From: Bacteroides sp. ET71
GTDB lineage: Bacteria > Bacteroidota > Bacteroidia > Bacteroidales > Bacteroidaceae
Length of the DNA stretch: 64,000 bases
Direction: 5' to 3'
Assembly (NCBI RefSeq): GCF_023336905.1
Contig: NZ_JAMBLS010000008.1
Span: 59,858-123,857, forward strand
Shown here piece by piece: positions 25,076 through 34,359 of this stretch. Positions within the stretch are counted from its first letter, which is position 1. Each line of letters begins with the position of its first letter. The notes beneath the pieces are model-generated. The model ran no database searches, was not told the DNA's origin, and worked only from the letters and a program-made list of their open reading frames with translations. Position numbers and translations under genes: made by a program.

Positions 25076-26517
25076 AATGCAGTTGGTTAATTAGTCTTTG
25101 CCTGCTATGTTTGCCAGGCGCTTTGCGGGCGGAAGAGAAGCTTGATTCTGCCTTCGCCGCCCGCCTCGACTCCCTTGTTGCCGCCCGTCTGCCGCAAGGC
25201 TCGGAGGCAGGTATCGCTGTGTATGACCTCACGGCAAACCGCCCGCTCTACGCCTGCGGAGCCGACCGCCTGTCCCGTCCCGCCTCGACCATGAAGCTGG
25301 TGACTGCCATCGCCGCCCTGTCCGAACCCCGTTTCGACGAGCCGTTCCGCACAGAGGTGTGGTGCCGGGGACAAGTAGCAGCCGACACTTTGCACGGAGA
25401 CCTTTACGTGGTCGGCGGATTCGACCCCGAACTGGATGACGAAGACCTCGATTCGCTGGTGGCAGCCACGGCGCGTCGGGCGTCGTTCTCCGTCGTAACG
25501 GGGCGAATCCTCGGCGATGTTTCGATGAAAGACTCGCTCTATTGGGGCAGCGGGTGGCTTTGGGACGACAATCCCGCTTCCTTCCAACCCTATCTGTCGC
25601 CGCTGATGTTGAACAAAGGGGTGGTTCAGGTTTCGGTCGCCCCCGGATTGGCAGGCGATACGGCCACGGTGACGGTCCTTCCCGCCTCTACCTATTATAC
25701 TATATATAATACGGCACGCACCCGCACGTCTTCGGCCGGTCCCCTGCGCGTCACCCGCCCGTGGATGGAGAACAGCAACGAGATTCTCGTGTCGGGCAAC
25801 GTCACTGCCCGGCAGACGCGTACAATCAACCTGTATTCGTCGCAAGACTTCTTCATGCACACCTTCGCCGAACGGTTGCAGACGGCGGGCATCCGCTCGC
25901 TACGGGCAACGCCGGACAGCCTCTACGGCTTCTCCCCCTTGCAGCGCGACAGCCTCTGTACCCTGCTGGCTGTGCACGAAACCTCCGCCCAGCGCGTGCT
26001 GGACGAGATGCTGAAGGAGAGCGACAACCTGAATGCGGAAGCCGTCTTCTGCCGTCTGGGTCTGCATCACACGGGCCATCGTCCTGTCCGCGCCAAAGAC
26101 GGCATCAAGGCCATCCGTGCATTGATGGAGGCTCTGGGGCACAATCCCGCTCGCTATCGCGTGGCCGACGGATGCGGACTCTCCCACTACGACTATCTCT
26201 CGCCCGAACTGTTGGTGTCGTTCCTGCGCTATGCCTACGCGCATACCGAGGTGTTCAGCAAACTTTACAAGGCTTTGCCTGTGGGCGGCATAGACGGCAC
26301 GCTGAAGCATCGCATGGGGCGCGGCACTCCTTCGTACAAGCATGTATATGCCAAGACAGGCTCGTACACGGGCATCAATTGCCTGGCCGGCTACCTGCAA
26401 GCCAGGAACGGCCATTGGGTGGCTTTCGCCATCATGAACCAGAATGTGCTGTCGGGCCGTAGGGCACGCGCATTGCAGGATGCCTTGTGTGACGAACTGA
26501 TTCTGCATTGCCCGTAA
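25072..26517 (+). CDS. dacB: D-alanyl-D-alanine carboxypeptidase/endopeptidase (PBP4, S13 family)
   Basis: Periplasmic penicillin-binding protein that trims or cleaves peptidoglycan cross-links. The 481 residues begin with a signal peptide (WLISLCLLCLPGALRAEE). The three active-site motifs are in order: SxxK in RPASTMKLVTAIAAL near residue 69, SxN in KESDNLNAEAVF near 318, and KTG in YAKTGSYTGINC near 430. This spacing, with a long insertion between the first two, is the class C type-4 PBP pattern. Confidence 0.93.
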   Translation: MKCSWLISLCLLCLPGALRAEEKLDSAFAARLDSLVAARLPQGSEAGIAVYDLTANRPLYACGADRLSRPASTMKLVTAIAALSEPRFDEPFRTEVWCRGQVAADTLHGDLYVVGGFDPELDDEDLDSLVAATARRASFSVVTGRILGDVSMKDSLYWGSGWLWDDNPASFQPYLSPLMLNKGVVQVSVAPGLAGDTATVTVLPASTYYTIYNTARTRTSSAGPLRVTRPWMENSNEILVSGNVTARQTRTINLYSSQDFFMHTFAERLQTAGIRSLRATPDSLYGFSPLQRDSLCTLLAVHETSAQRVLDEMLKESDNLNAEAVFCRLGLHHTGHRPVRAKDGIKAIRALMEALGHNPARYRVADGCGLSHYDYLSPELLVSFLRYAYAHTEVFSKLYKALPVGGIDGTLKHRMGRGTPSYKHVYAKTGSYTGINCLAGYLQARNGHWVAFAIMNQNVLSGRRARALQDALCDELILHCP

Positions 26518-26537
26518 GCGTTTATCAGATAAAGTGA

Positions 26538-26573
26538 AAGCCCGCCAAGCTTGGTTTGCTTGGGCGGGCTTTT
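26538..26573. terminator. Terminator after dacB
   Basis: AAGCCCGCC-AAGC pairs with GCTT-GGGCGGGCTT (one bulge) and is followed by T; the A-rich left side would let it also serve the convergent gene. Confidence 0.8.
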
Positions 26574-26618
26574 GTGTGTGCGGTCCGTCGGCAGGTGCGA
26601 CGGTCGGGAGCGATGCCT

Positions 26619-28115
26619 TTAGGCGTATAGGCTCCAGTCTGTGTTGCGCATGTCGCCGCTCTTGGCCAGTTCGGCGTGCATGCCCAATGCCGCCTGGATG
26701 GCGTGCGGAGTCTGTGCTTTGCCGTCGGTCAGTTTGAGGTAGTCCCAGAGGATGTTCTTGTAGTCCGGGTGCACGCAGTGCTCGATGATGGCTTGCGCCC
26801 GTTCTTTCGGACTCTTGCCGCGCAGGTCGGCCACGCCCTGTTCGGTGACGATGACATTGACGTCATGCTCGGAATGGTCGTGATGAGAAACCATAGGCAC
26901 GATGGCACTGATGCGGCCCTCTTTCGCCACCGAAGGACAGGTGAAGATGGATATGTAGGCGTTGCGCGTGAAGTCGCCGCTGCCGCCGATGCCGTTCATC
27001 ATCCGGGTGCCGCCGATGTGCGTGGAGTTGACGTTTCCGTAGATGTCTGCTTCGATGGCTGTATTGATGGAGATGATGCCCAACCGGCGCACGACTTCGG
27101 GGCTGTTGGATATTTCGGACGGCCGGAGTACGAGTTTGTCGCGGAAGAAGTGCATGTCGTCGTATATTCCTTGCAGGCAATCGTTGGTCACGGTCAGGGA
27201 GCAAGCGCTGCCGAACTTGATGCGTCCTTCCCGTATGAGTCCGATGACGGAGTTCTGGATTACCTCGGTGTACATCTCGAAGGCGGGGATGGTCTTTTCA
27301 TGTCCCAGGGCGCTGAGGACGGCGTTGGCAATGTTGCCCACGCCCGACTGGAGGGGTAGGAACGTGGGGGGTATGATGCCGCGTTTCATGTCGGCCACGA
27401 GGAAGTCGGCTACGTTTCGTCCTATCTGGTCTGTCAGCGGGTCGGAGGCGGCGAACGAACGGGCTTCGTCGGGCCAGTTGGTTTCTACCACGCCTACTAT
27501 CTTCTTCGGGTCGACCTGGATGTAGGTGCTGCCGATGCGGTCGCTGGGTTTGTAGATGGGAATCTCGCGGCGGCAGGGCGGGTCGAGCGGTTCGTAGACG
27601 TCGTGCAGCCCCATGGCGGCCTTGCTGTGGGCAGCGTTCAGTTCGACGATGATTTTGTCGGCCAGGCGGCAGACTGTTGGTGCGATGCCACCGGCTGCGG
27701 TCAGGTATATCTTGCCGTCTTCCGTTACTTCGCAGGCTTCGATGATGGCCACGTCGACCTTGCCCATGAAGCCATAGCGCAGTTCCTGTGCCATTTGCGA
27801 GAGGTGGATGTCGTTATAGGAGATTTCTCCGTTGTTTACTGCCTTGCGGAAGTCGGTGTTCGTGGTGTAGGGTGCGCGGTAGCGGATGGCTTTGGCTCGT
27901 GACAGTACGCCGTCGCATGAGTCTCCTGTCGAGGCTCCGGTGAAGATGCCTATCTGGAAGGGCCGTCCGGCGGCGTGTTCTGCTTCGGCAATCTTGGCCA
28001 GTTCGGCGGTGACGGCTTTGGCCGTTCCGGCGGGTGTGAATCCACTGAGTCCGATGTTATAGCCATGCTTGATGAGGCTGGCAGCTTCGGCTGCTGAGAT
28101 GTAATTGAGTGTCAT
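26619..28115 (-). CDS. Acetyl-CoA hydrolase / succinyl-CoA:acetate CoA-transferase family
   Basis: A 498-residue cytosolic enzyme of the acetyl-CoA hydrolase/transferase family, as used in succinate/acetate and propionate metabolism by Bacteroides. It shows NIGLSGFTPAGTAKAVTAEL at residues 20-39, FTGASTGDSCDG near 58, FEMYTEVIQNSVIGL near 276 (probably carrying the catalytic glutamate, by analogy with class I CoA-transferases) and VTEQGVADLRGKSPKERA near the end. Hydrolase and transferase cannot be separated from sequence alone. Confidence 0.9.
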   Translation of the reverse strand: MTLNYISAAEAASLIKHGYNIGLSGFTPAGTAKAVTAELAKIAEAEHAAGRPFQIGIFTGASTGDSCDGVLSRAKAIRYRAPYTTNTDFRKAVNNGEISYNDIHLSQMAQELRYGFMGKVDVAIIEACEVTEDGKIYLTAAGGIAPTVCRLADKIIVELNAAHSKAAMGLHDVYEPLDPPCRREIPIYKPSDRIGSTYIQVDPKKIVGVVETNWPDEARSFAASDPLTDQIGRNVADFLVADMKRGIIPPTFLPLQSGVGNIANAVLSALGHEKTIPAFEMYTEVIQNSVIGLIREGRIKFGSACSLTVTNDCLQGIYDDMHFFRDKLVLRPSEISNSPEVVRRLGIISINTAIEADIYGNVNSTHIGGTRMMNGIGGSGDFTRNAYISIFTCPSVAKEGRISAIVPMVSHHDHSEHDVNVIVTEQGVADLRGKSPKERAQAIIEHCVHPDYKNILWDYLKLTDGKAQTPHAIQAALGMHAELAKSGDMRNTDWSLYA

Positions 28116-28163
28116 GGTCTTGTTCAGTATAATTTCTTTTGATGTGAATATTCCGGTTGCTTC

Positions 28164-28553
28164 TCAGTATTTCCGTTTCAGTATTTCGCTCCAGACGATG
28201 GCTCGGCGCACGTCGTCGGGCGAGCGCAGTTGGTAGTCGTCGGCATCCGTGTTGTTCGGCGTGCCGGGAGTGGGGGTGCCCGGAGCCTTTGGCTGCGTGG
28301 TGGTGCGCAGGCCTTCGGGGCGCGTCACGGGCTTGGGCCGCACGGCAGGCTCCGGCTTGCTGGCGGGGCCGACGGGGATGTAGCCGCCGTACGTCCCGTC
28401 TTCTTCCTCCGGGGTGGGGAAGGGGGGCACGGTGTCGGCCTGCGGGCGGGGCGGTTGTTGTGCCGCCTTCTTTTTCGCTTCTTTTTGGCTTTGCCTGACG
28501 ATGCCGATTACCACGACTGCGGCAACGAGCAGGAATTTCAGAAAGTCTTCCAT
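28164..28553 (-). CDS. Hypothetical membrane-anchored proline-rich protein
   Basis: A 129-residue protein with one N-terminal hydrophobic helix (FLLVAAVVVIGIVRQS), then a lysine-rich turn and a long low-complexity Pro/Thr/Lys-rich middle (about residues 33-100). It ends with a short conserved-looking tail DDVRRAIVWSEILKRKY. Function unknown; similar short anchored proteins are common in Bacteroides. The promoter box TACTTTTG ends 4 bases before the ATG, so the transcript is probably leaderless. Confidence 0.68.
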   Translation of the reverse strand: MEDFLKFLLVAAVVVIGIVRQSQKEAKKKAAQQPPRPQADTVPPFPTPEEEDGTYGGYIPVGPASKPEPAVRPKPVTRPEGLRTTTQPKAPGTPTPGTPNNTDADDYQLRSPDDVRRAIVWSEILKRKY

Positions 28554-28557
28554 ACGG

Positions 28558-28565
28558 CAAAAGTA
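28558..28565 (-). promoter_or_regulatory. Promoter -7 box 4 bases from a start codon
   Basis: Minus-strand TACTTTTG immediately before the ATG at 28553. Since transcription usually starts a few bases after this box, the mRNA should have almost no leader. Confidence 0.6.
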
Positions 28566-28670
28566 CTGATTAATCGCCCAAAGTTAAGGAATATTTCCGG
28601 TTAAATTAAGGATTGATAATTAAAAATTGAAAATTGGCCGCAGAAGTCTGCCGGCAGGCGTCCGCCCGTC

Positions 28671-28758
28671 CCGAACACGAAGCGTGGCCCTTCCGGACAC
28701 GAGACACGCCTCTTCCGGACACGAGGCGCGCCCGTGTCGAGGAGGAGCCGATGGCCGT
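28671..28758. repeat. 22-bp tandem repeat, locus 5 (3-4 units, inverted orientation)
   Basis: Units start at 28671, 28693 and 28715, each 22 bases (for example CCGGACACGAGACACGCCTC plus TT), with a weak fourth. Orientation is opposite to loci 1-4. It lies in a 498-base gap (28554-29051) that also holds the small RNA candidate and the miaB promoter. Confidence 0.78.
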
Positions 28759-28829
28759 CTGCGGTGTGGGCAGGGCGGGGTAGAGGAGGTTATGTCTGAA
28801 TGGTTTACAAAACGGATGGGGCGGATACG

Positions 28830-28905
28830 AAAAAAGGGTAGCTTCACAGCTCCCCTTCATCTTTTTAACCTAAACCTTAACTATGAAAAAATCTAATGTT
28901 TCTTT
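28830..28905 (-). ncRNA. Candidate small RNA, copy 1
   Basis: A minus-strand unit with promoter, about 75-base transcript and rho-independent terminator but no open frame. The terminator stem GGGGAGCT/AGCTACCC (one mismatch) with a GTGA loop is followed by six T at 28835-28830. The internal sequence TTTTTTCATAGT and TTAAGGTT is shared with the candidate at 45070-45130. It may belong to one of the Bacteroidales structured RNA or paralogous sRNA families; I cannot verify which. Confidence 0.6.
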
Positions 28906-28912
28906 CAGCAGA

Positions 28913-28944
28913 CAAAGGTCGGAATTTGCTCGTGTTATACCAAA
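28913..28944 (-). promoter_or_regulatory. Promoter of small RNA candidate 1
   Basis: Minus-strand TTTG (28941-28944), 20-base spacer, then GACCTTTG (28913-28920): the expected Bacteroidetes -33/-7 layout with one mismatch in the -7 box. Confidence 0.55.
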
Positions 28945-29015
28945 TTAACGTAAGAAAAACTGCGTAGAGTTAACACAAATTAATTCAAGACCGCCCGATT
29001 ATGCCCGTGAAGCTG

Positions 29016-29023
29016 TATCTTTG
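29016..29023 (+). promoter_or_regulatory. Promoter -7 box of miaB
   Basis: TATCTTTG, 28 bases before the miaB ATG. Confidence 0.6.
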
Positions 29024-29051
29024 CACCGAAAAACCAACATTGTGACTGTAT

Positions 29052-30428
29052 ATGAAGAAAGAAAGGAAGGAAACGGACTTTAAATCCGCAACCGACGGAG
29101 GCGACAAAAAGTTGTACATCGAAACCTACGGCTGCCAGATGAACGTGGCCGACAGTGAAGTGATTGCCTCCGTGATGAAAATGGCGGGCTATGACACCGC
29201 CCCCTCGGCCGAAGAAGCCGACGCTGTGTTTCTGAACACTTGCTCCGTGCGCGACAACGCCGAGCAGAAAATCCTGAACCGCCTCGAGGCGCTGCGCCCG
29301 CTCAAGAAGCGGCATCCGGGCCTCATCGTAGGCGTCGTAGGCTGCATGGCCGAGCGCGTGAAGGATGAGCTGATAGAACACCACGGCGTGGACGTAGTGG
29401 CCGGGCCGGACGCCTACCTCAGCCTGCCCGACCTGGTGGCGGCAGCCGAGGCCGGACAGAAAGCCATCAACGTCGAGCTGTCTACCACCGAAACCTACCG
29501 CGACGTGGTGCCCCGCCGCGTGGGCGCCAACCGCGTGTCGGGCTTCGTGTCCATCATGCGCGGCTGCAACAACTTTTGCACCTACTGCATCGTCCCCTAC
29601 ACCCGAGGCCGCGAACGCAGCCGCGACGTGGAAAGCATCCTGCGCGAAGCCCGCGACCTGGCGGAGAAGGGCTACCGAGAAGTCACCCTGCTGGGGCAGA
29701 ACGTGAACTCCTACCGTTTCGAGCAAGCCGACGGCACGGTGCTCACCTTCCCGCACCTGCTGCGCACCGTGGCACGCGCCGTCCCCTCGATGCGCGTGCG
29801 CTTCACCACTTCGCACCCTAAAGACATGAGCGACGAGACACTGCACGTCATTGCCGACGAACCCAACGTCTGCCGCCACATCCACCTGCCCGTGCAGAGC
29901 GGGAGCAGCCGCATCCTCCGCCTTATGAACCGGAAGTACGACCGCGACTGGTACCTGGAGCGCGTGGCGGCCATCCGCCGCATCGTGCCCGACTGCGGGC
30001 TCAGCACCGACATCTTCTGCGGCTTTCCCGGCGAGACGGAGGAAGACCATCAGCTTTCGCTCTCGCTCATGGAAGAGTGCCGCTACGACTCGGCCTTCAT
30101 GTTCAAATACTCCGAACGTCCCGGCACCTATGCCTCCAAACACCTGCCCGACGACGTGCCCGAAGAGGTGAAAATCCGCCGCCTCAACGAAATCATCGCC
30201 CTCCAGAACCGCCTCTCCGCCGAGGCCAATGCCCGCTGCGTGGGTCGCACTTACGAAGTGCTGGTCGAGGGCGTGTCCAAACGCAGCCGCGACCAACTGT
30301 TTGGCCGCACCGAGCAGAACAGGGTGGTTGTGTTCGACCGAGGCACACACCACATCGGCGACCGGGTACAGGTGCGCATCACCGCTTCCAGTTCGGCCAC
30401 GCTGAAAGGCGAAGAAGTGACTGCGTGA
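29052..30428 (+). CDS. miaB: tRNA-2-methylthio-N6-dimethylallyladenosine synthase
   Basis: Radical SAM methylthiotransferase that modifies A37 of tRNAs reading UNN codons. The 458 residues show the N-terminal UPF0004 domain with cluster cysteines in ETYGCQMNVADSEV, NTCSVRDNAEQ and VGCMAERVKDE. The radical SAM motif CNNFCTYCIVPYTRGRERS is near residue 175. A C-terminal TRAM domain follows (about 385-455, CVGRTYEVLVEGVSKRS). Confidence 0.96.
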   Translation: MKKERKETDFKSATDGGDKKLYIETYGCQMNVADSEVIASVMKMAGYDTAPSAEEADAVFLNTCSVRDNAEQKILNRLEALRPLKKRHPGLIVGVVGCMAERVKDELIEHHGVDVVAGPDAYLSLPDLVAAAEAGQKAINVELSTTETYRDVVPRRVGANRVSGFVSIMRGCNNFCTYCIVPYTRGRERSRDVESILREARDLAEKGYREVTLLGQNVNSYRFEQADGTVLTFPHLLRTVARAVPSMRVRFTTSHPKDMSDETLHVIADEPNVCRHIHLPVQSGSSRILRLMNRKYDRDWYLERVAAIRRIVPDCGLSTDIFCGFPGETEEDHQLSLSLMEECRYDSAFMFKYSERPGTYASKHLPDDVPEEVKIRRLNEIIALQNRLSAEANARCVGRTYEVLVEGVSKRSRDQLFGRTEQNRVVVFDRGTHHIGDRVQVRITASSSATLKGEEVTA

Positions 30429-30566
30429 TAACCAACGGTCTTCCTGTTAAATCTCCTTAACGGATGGCCGGTAAGTCGCATTTTATTTGTTCCTTTGCAC
30501 CAAATTTGCGATACATGCGGCCTTTGCACAGGCAGAGGCCGCACTCTTTTCTCTTTGTAGTGCTGC

Positions 30567-31472
30567 ATGAACAAAGTCTCCTTAAATGTCTGTCCGCTGT
30601 GTGGAGGCACGCAACTCGAGCCCACCTTGACGTGCGTGGATCATTATGTTTCGGGCGAGGTATTCCGTTTATACCGTTGCCACGACTGCGGATTCGTTTT
30701 CACCCAAGACTTTCCTGCGGAGACAGAAATAGGACGCTACTACGACACTCCCGCCTACATCTCACATTCCGATACCCGCAAGGGACTGGTGAATACCCTC
30801 TACCACTGGGTGCGCGCCTACATGTTGCGACGCAAAGCACGGCTGGTGGAAGACCAGGCACACTGCAACGGCGGCCGCCTGCTGGACATCGGGGCAGGAA
30901 CCGGATACTTTGCCCATACCATGCAACGGCGCGGCTGGCAGGTGGAAGCGGTAGAGAAGAATGTCGCAGCCAGGGCTTTTGCCGAAGAACATTTCGGACT
31001 GCGAATCCAGCCGGAAAACGTTTTGCCTGACTTGCCCGGACAGCAGTACAACGTCATCACCCTGTGGCACGTGCTGGAACACATGGAGCACCTGAACGAA
31101 ACATGGGCGCATCTGCGCCGGCTGCTGGCTCCGCGCGGCGTGCTGATTATCGCCGTCCCCAACAGCTCGTCGTTCGACGCACGCAAGTACGGCGCCCATT
31201 GGGCAGCCTACGACGTCCCGCGCCATCTGTGGCACTTCACGCCGGACACCATGCAACGCATGGGTGCCAAACACGGTTTTATCTTGTCCGGACACTATCC
31301 CATGCCTTTTGACGCCTTCTATGTGTCGATGCTTTCCGAAAAATACCTGCACCACAGCCTGCCCTTCGTGCGCGGCCTGATGACGGGGACAGCGGCATGG
31401 TTCAAGGCTTTGGCACGCAAGGAGCAAAGCAGCTCCATGATTTACGTCTTCAGAGGACGCAGTACCTGTTAA
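30567..31472 (+). CDS. Class I SAM-dependent methyltransferase with N-terminal zinc ribbon
   Basis: A 301-residue protein. Two CxxC pairs (CPLCGG at 8-13 and CHDCGF about 38-43) form a zinc ribbon, followed by a Methyltransf_23-type domain whose SAM motif is LLDIGAGTGYFAHTM near residue 103. VITLWHVLEHMEHLNET near 160 is also typical. Related proteins modify sugars, quinones or small metabolites; this substrate is unknown. It lies 21 bases before ftsX. Confidence 0.85.
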   Translation: MNKVSLNVCPLCGGTQLEPTLTCVDHYVSGEVFRLYRCHDCGFVFTQDFPAETEIGRYYDTPAYISHSDTRKGLVNTLYHWVRAYMLRRKARLVEDQAHCNGGRLLDIGAGTGYFAHTMQRRGWQVEAVEKNVAARAFAEEHFGLRIQPENVLPDLPGQQYNVITLWHVLEHMEHLNETWAHLRRLLAPRGVLIIAVPNSSSFDARKYGAHWAAYDVPRHLWHFTPDTMQRMGAKHGFILSGHYPMPFDAFYVSMLSEKYLHHSLPFVRGLMTGTAAWFKALARKEQSSSMIYVFRGRSTC

Positions 31473-31493
31473 ACGAAGAACAAAACGGATGCA

Positions 31494-32378
31494 ATGACAG
31501 GAAGAAAGAATAGAAATAAAATGGTCTCCGGGGTCGACATGCAGTTTGTCACCGCATCCATCAGCACTACGTTGGTACTGCTGCTGCTGGGCATAGTACT
31601 TTTTTCTGTATTGGCAGCCCGCAACCTCTCGGTCTACGTGCGCGAGAACATCAGCTTCTCTCTCTTGCTGGACGATAATCTGCAGCACCACGACGTGCTG
31701 AATCTACAACATGCACTGGCGAAAGAACCCTTTGTGAAGGAGACGGAATATATATCGAAAGAACAGGCGTTGCGGGAATACATCGACGAAACAGGAACTG
31801 ACCCGCAAGAGTTTGTGGACTATAACCCCTTGTCTGCTTCCATCGAAATCAAGCTTCGTTCGGACTATGCCAATACCGATAGTCTGGAATATATAAAGGA
31901 ACGCATCGGCCGGAACGCCATTGTCAAGGACATTGTCTACCAGCAAGAACTGATTGATGCCGTGAACCGCAACATCGGACGCATCAGCCTGTGGCTGCTG
32001 GGGCTGGCTGCCTTGCTGCTGCTGATTTCCTTTGCTTTAATAAACAATACGATTAAACTGACTATTTACTCCAAACGTTTCTTGATACATACAATGAAAC
32101 TGGTCGGAGCGAGCTGGGGCTTCATTCGCCGGCCCTTCTTGTGGCGCAATTTCTGGATTGGCTTCCTGGCCGCCGTAATGGCTGACGGATTGCTTTGGGG
32201 AGCAGCCGCCTGGGTAGTGACCTGCGAGCCGGGATTGGTGCAAGTGGTGACGCCGGAGGTGCTGTTGCTGGTGTCGGGCGTACTGTTGGTGTTGGGCGTG
32301 CTCATCACGACCGTGTGCGCGCTGCTTTCCATCAATAAGTATTTGCGCATGAAAGCCAGTACGCTGTACGCCGTGTGA
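31494..32378 (+). CDS. ftsX: Cell division protein FtsX
   Basis: Membrane subunit of the FtsEX ABC-type complex that activates peptidoglycan hydrolases at the septum. The 294 residues have one N-terminal helix (about 20-42), a large periplasmic loop and three C-terminal helices (LLGLAALLLLISFALINNTI and two more). NTIKLTIYSKRFLIHTMKLVGA is the FtsX family signature before the third helix. ftsE is not in the window. It heads the operon running to folK. Confidence 0.92.
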   Translation: MTGRKNRNKMVSGVDMQFVTASISTTLVLLLLGIVLFSVLAARNLSVYVRENISFSLLLDDNLQHHDVLNLQHALAKEPFVKETEYISKEQALREYIDETGTDPQEFVDYNPLSASIEIKLRSDYANTDSLEYIKERIGRNAIVKDIVYQQELIDAVNRNIGRISLWLLGLAALLLLISFALINNTIKLTIYSKRFLIHTMKLVGASWGFIRRPFLWRNFWIGFLAAVMADGLLWGAAAWVVTCEPGLVQVVTPEVLLLVSGVLLVLGVLITTVCALLSINKYLRMKASTLYAV

Positions 32379-32416
32379 CATTGTGTGTCGTTTGTAATCA
32401 AAAAGAAGAATGAGAT

Positions 32417-32653
32417 ATGAATAGAGAAAAATTTGCTTTCGACAAGGTCAACTTCGTTTTGTTGGCCGTCGGCATGGTCGTGGTGATTATTGGTTTCGTT
32501 CTGATGACGGGACCGTCTTCTTCGCCCACGCATTTCGAACCAGACATATTCAGTGCGCGCCGTATCAAGGTGGCGCCTCTCGTTTGCCTGTTGGGGTTTG
32601 TGTCCATCATCTATGCCGTGCTGCGCAAACCGAAAGGGACGGGAGAAAAGTGA
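32417..32653 (+). CDS. DUF3098 small membrane protein
   Basis: A 78-residue protein with two membrane helices (LLAVGMVVVIIGFVLMTG; VCLLGFVSIIYAVL) and the interhelical FEPDIFSARRIKVAPLVC typical of DUF3098. It is usually found between ftsX and uppP in Bacteroidetes, as here; function unknown. Confidence 0.88.
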   Translation: MNREKFAFDKVNFVLLAVGMVVVIIGFVLMTGPSSSPTHFEPDIFSARRIKVAPLVCLLGFVSIIYAVLRKPKGTGEK

Positions 32654-32781
32654 GGCTGGCGTGAGTTTGCCGATAGCCCGGCCGCTTGTTGCGAACCGGG
32701 TTGTTGACTTCGTTCATAAAAACAGGCGGGATGGATATGTTCTGTCCCGGCAAGATAATTATTTACCATAAAAAAAGGAAA

Positions 32782-33633
32782 ATGGGAGATCTAACGATTT
32801 GGGAGACGATTATTATTGCTATTGTAGAAGGACTGACGGAGTTCCTACCCGTATCGTCGACGGGACACATGATTATTACGCAGAACATTTTGGGCGTAGA
32901 GAGTACAGAGTTTGTCAAGGCATTCACTTTCATCATACAGTTTGGCGCCATTCTTTCGGTGGTAGTGCTTTATTGGAAGCGGTTCTTCCGCCTCAACCGA
33001 ACGCCGGCTCCTGACGGAGCGGGGGCAGTGCGGAGGTTTCTGCACAAGTACGATTTCTATTGGAAGCTGCTGGTGGCTTTTATTCCTGCCGCGGTATTGG
33101 GACTGTTGTGCAGTGACTTCATAGACGCGATGCTGGAGAGTGTCGAGGTGGTGGCTGTCATGCTGATTGTAGGGGGCGTGTTCATGCTGTTCTGCGACCG
33201 CATCTTTAATAAAGGTAGCGAGCAAACGGAGTTGACCGAGAAGCGTGCCTTCTGGATAGGGCTTTTCCAGTGCATCTCCATGATACCCGGCGTGTCGCGT
33301 TCCATGGCTACCATCGTAGGCGGTATGGCTCAGAAACTGACGCGCAAGGCGGCCGCCGAATTTTCCTTCTTCCTGGCTGTGCCCACGATGTTTGCTGCTA
33401 TGGGCTATAAGATGGCCAAGCTTTTTTTAGATGGAGGAACGGGAATCATCGTAAACAATCTGCCTGCTTTGTTTGTTGGTAATTTAGTAGCTTTCGTTGT
33501 GGCGATGTTGGCCATCAAGTTCTTCATCAGCTTTGTCACGAAGTATGGTTTTAAAGCTTTCGGCTGGTATCGCATCATCGTGGGCGTGGTTATACTTGCT
33601 CTGTTGTGGACTGGCCACACTTTGGAAATGTGA
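32782..33633 (+). CDS. uppP: Undecaprenyl-diphosphatase
   Basis: Inner-membrane phosphatase that recycles undecaprenyl pyrophosphate for cell-wall and polysaccharide synthesis; also linked to bacitracin resistance. The 283 residues carry the signatures [17 protein letters not shown] near residue 16 and [15 protein letters not shown] near 173. The ATG at 32782 follows an A/G-rich stretch; the longer upstream frame has no family similarity. Stop overlaps the truB ATG. Confidence 0.95.
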   Translation: MGDLTIWETIIIAIVEGLTEFLPVSSTGHMIITQNILGVESTEFVKAFTFIIQFGAILSVVVLYWKRFFRLNRTPAPDGAGAVRRFLHKYDFYWKLLVAFIPAAVLGLLCSDFIDAMLESVEVVAVMLIVGGVFMLFCDRIFNKGSEQTELTEKRAFWIGLFQCISMIPGVSRSMATIVGGMAQKLTRKAAAEFSFFLAVPTMFAAMGYKMAKLFLDGGTGIIVNNLPALFVGNLVAFVVAMLAIKFFISFVTKYGFKAFGWYRIIVGVVILALLWTGHTLEM

Positions 33634-34328
33634 TGGACTTTCAGGAAGGGGAAATATTGTATTTCGACAAGCCGCTGGGCTGGACGTCGTTCAAGGTGGT
33701 TGGGCATGTGCGCTATCACTTGTGCCGTCATTTGGGCATTAAGAAGCTGAAAGTCGGACACGCCGGCACGCTCGACCCACTGGCCACGGGTGTGATGGTA
33801 GTCTGTACGGGCAAGGCTACGAAGCGAATCGAGGAATTTCAGTACCACACGAAGGAGTATGTGGCTACGTTGCGTCTGGGGGCTACCACGCCGAGTTATG
33901 ATTTGGAGCATGAGGTGGATGCCTGTTATCCTACGGAGCACATCACGCGCGGGCTGATAGAGGAGACTTTGCCGAAGTTTACGGGTGAGATTTGGCAGAC
34001 GCCGCCTGCCTTTTCTGCCTGCATGGTGAACGGCGAGCGGGCTTATGACCTGGCCCGGAGAGGCGAGCAGGTGAATCTCCGCCCCAAGTTGTTGGTCATT
34101 GACGAGATAGAGTTGCTGGACTGCCGCTTGGATGTGCCCGAGGTGACCATCCGTGTGGTGTGCAGTAAAGGTACGTATATTCGGGCGTTGGCCCGCGACA
34201 TCGGCGAGGCTTTGCACAGTGGTGCCCATCTGACGGCTTTGCGCCGGACGCGGGTGGGCGACGTGCGGGTGGAGGATTGTCTGGACCCGTTGGCTTTTCG
34301 TGAATGGGTGGACGGATTGGAAAACTGA
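33633..34328 (+). CDS. truB: tRNA pseudouridine(55) synthase
   Basis: Makes pseudouridine 55 in the T-loop of tRNAs. The 231 residues include the N-terminal [19 protein letters not shown], the catalytic aspartate in [17 protein letters not shown] near residue 48, and [20 protein letters not shown] near 172. Length is on the short side because the C-terminal PUA domain is absent, as in many Bacteroidetes. Confidence 0.95.
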   Translation: MDFQEGEILYFDKPLGWTSFKVVGHVRYHLCRHLGIKKLKVGHAGTLDPLATGVMVVCTGKATKRIEEFQYHTKEYVATLRLGATTPSYDLEHEVDACYPTEHITRGLIEETLPKFTGEIWQTPPAFSACMVNGERAYDLARRGEQVNLRPKLLVIDEIELLDCRLDVPEVTIRVVCSKGTYIRALARDIGEALHSGAHLTALRRTRVGDVRVEDCLDPLAFREWVDGLEN

Positions 34329-34359
34329 ATTTGATAACTACATTATTAATACACGATAT

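Noticed and set aside
28608-28637. AT-rich box TTAAAAATTGAAAATT, also inverted near 37320-37343
   Set aside because: Similar words occur twice, both near 22-bp repeat loci, but they are short and low-complexity; not enough to call an element.
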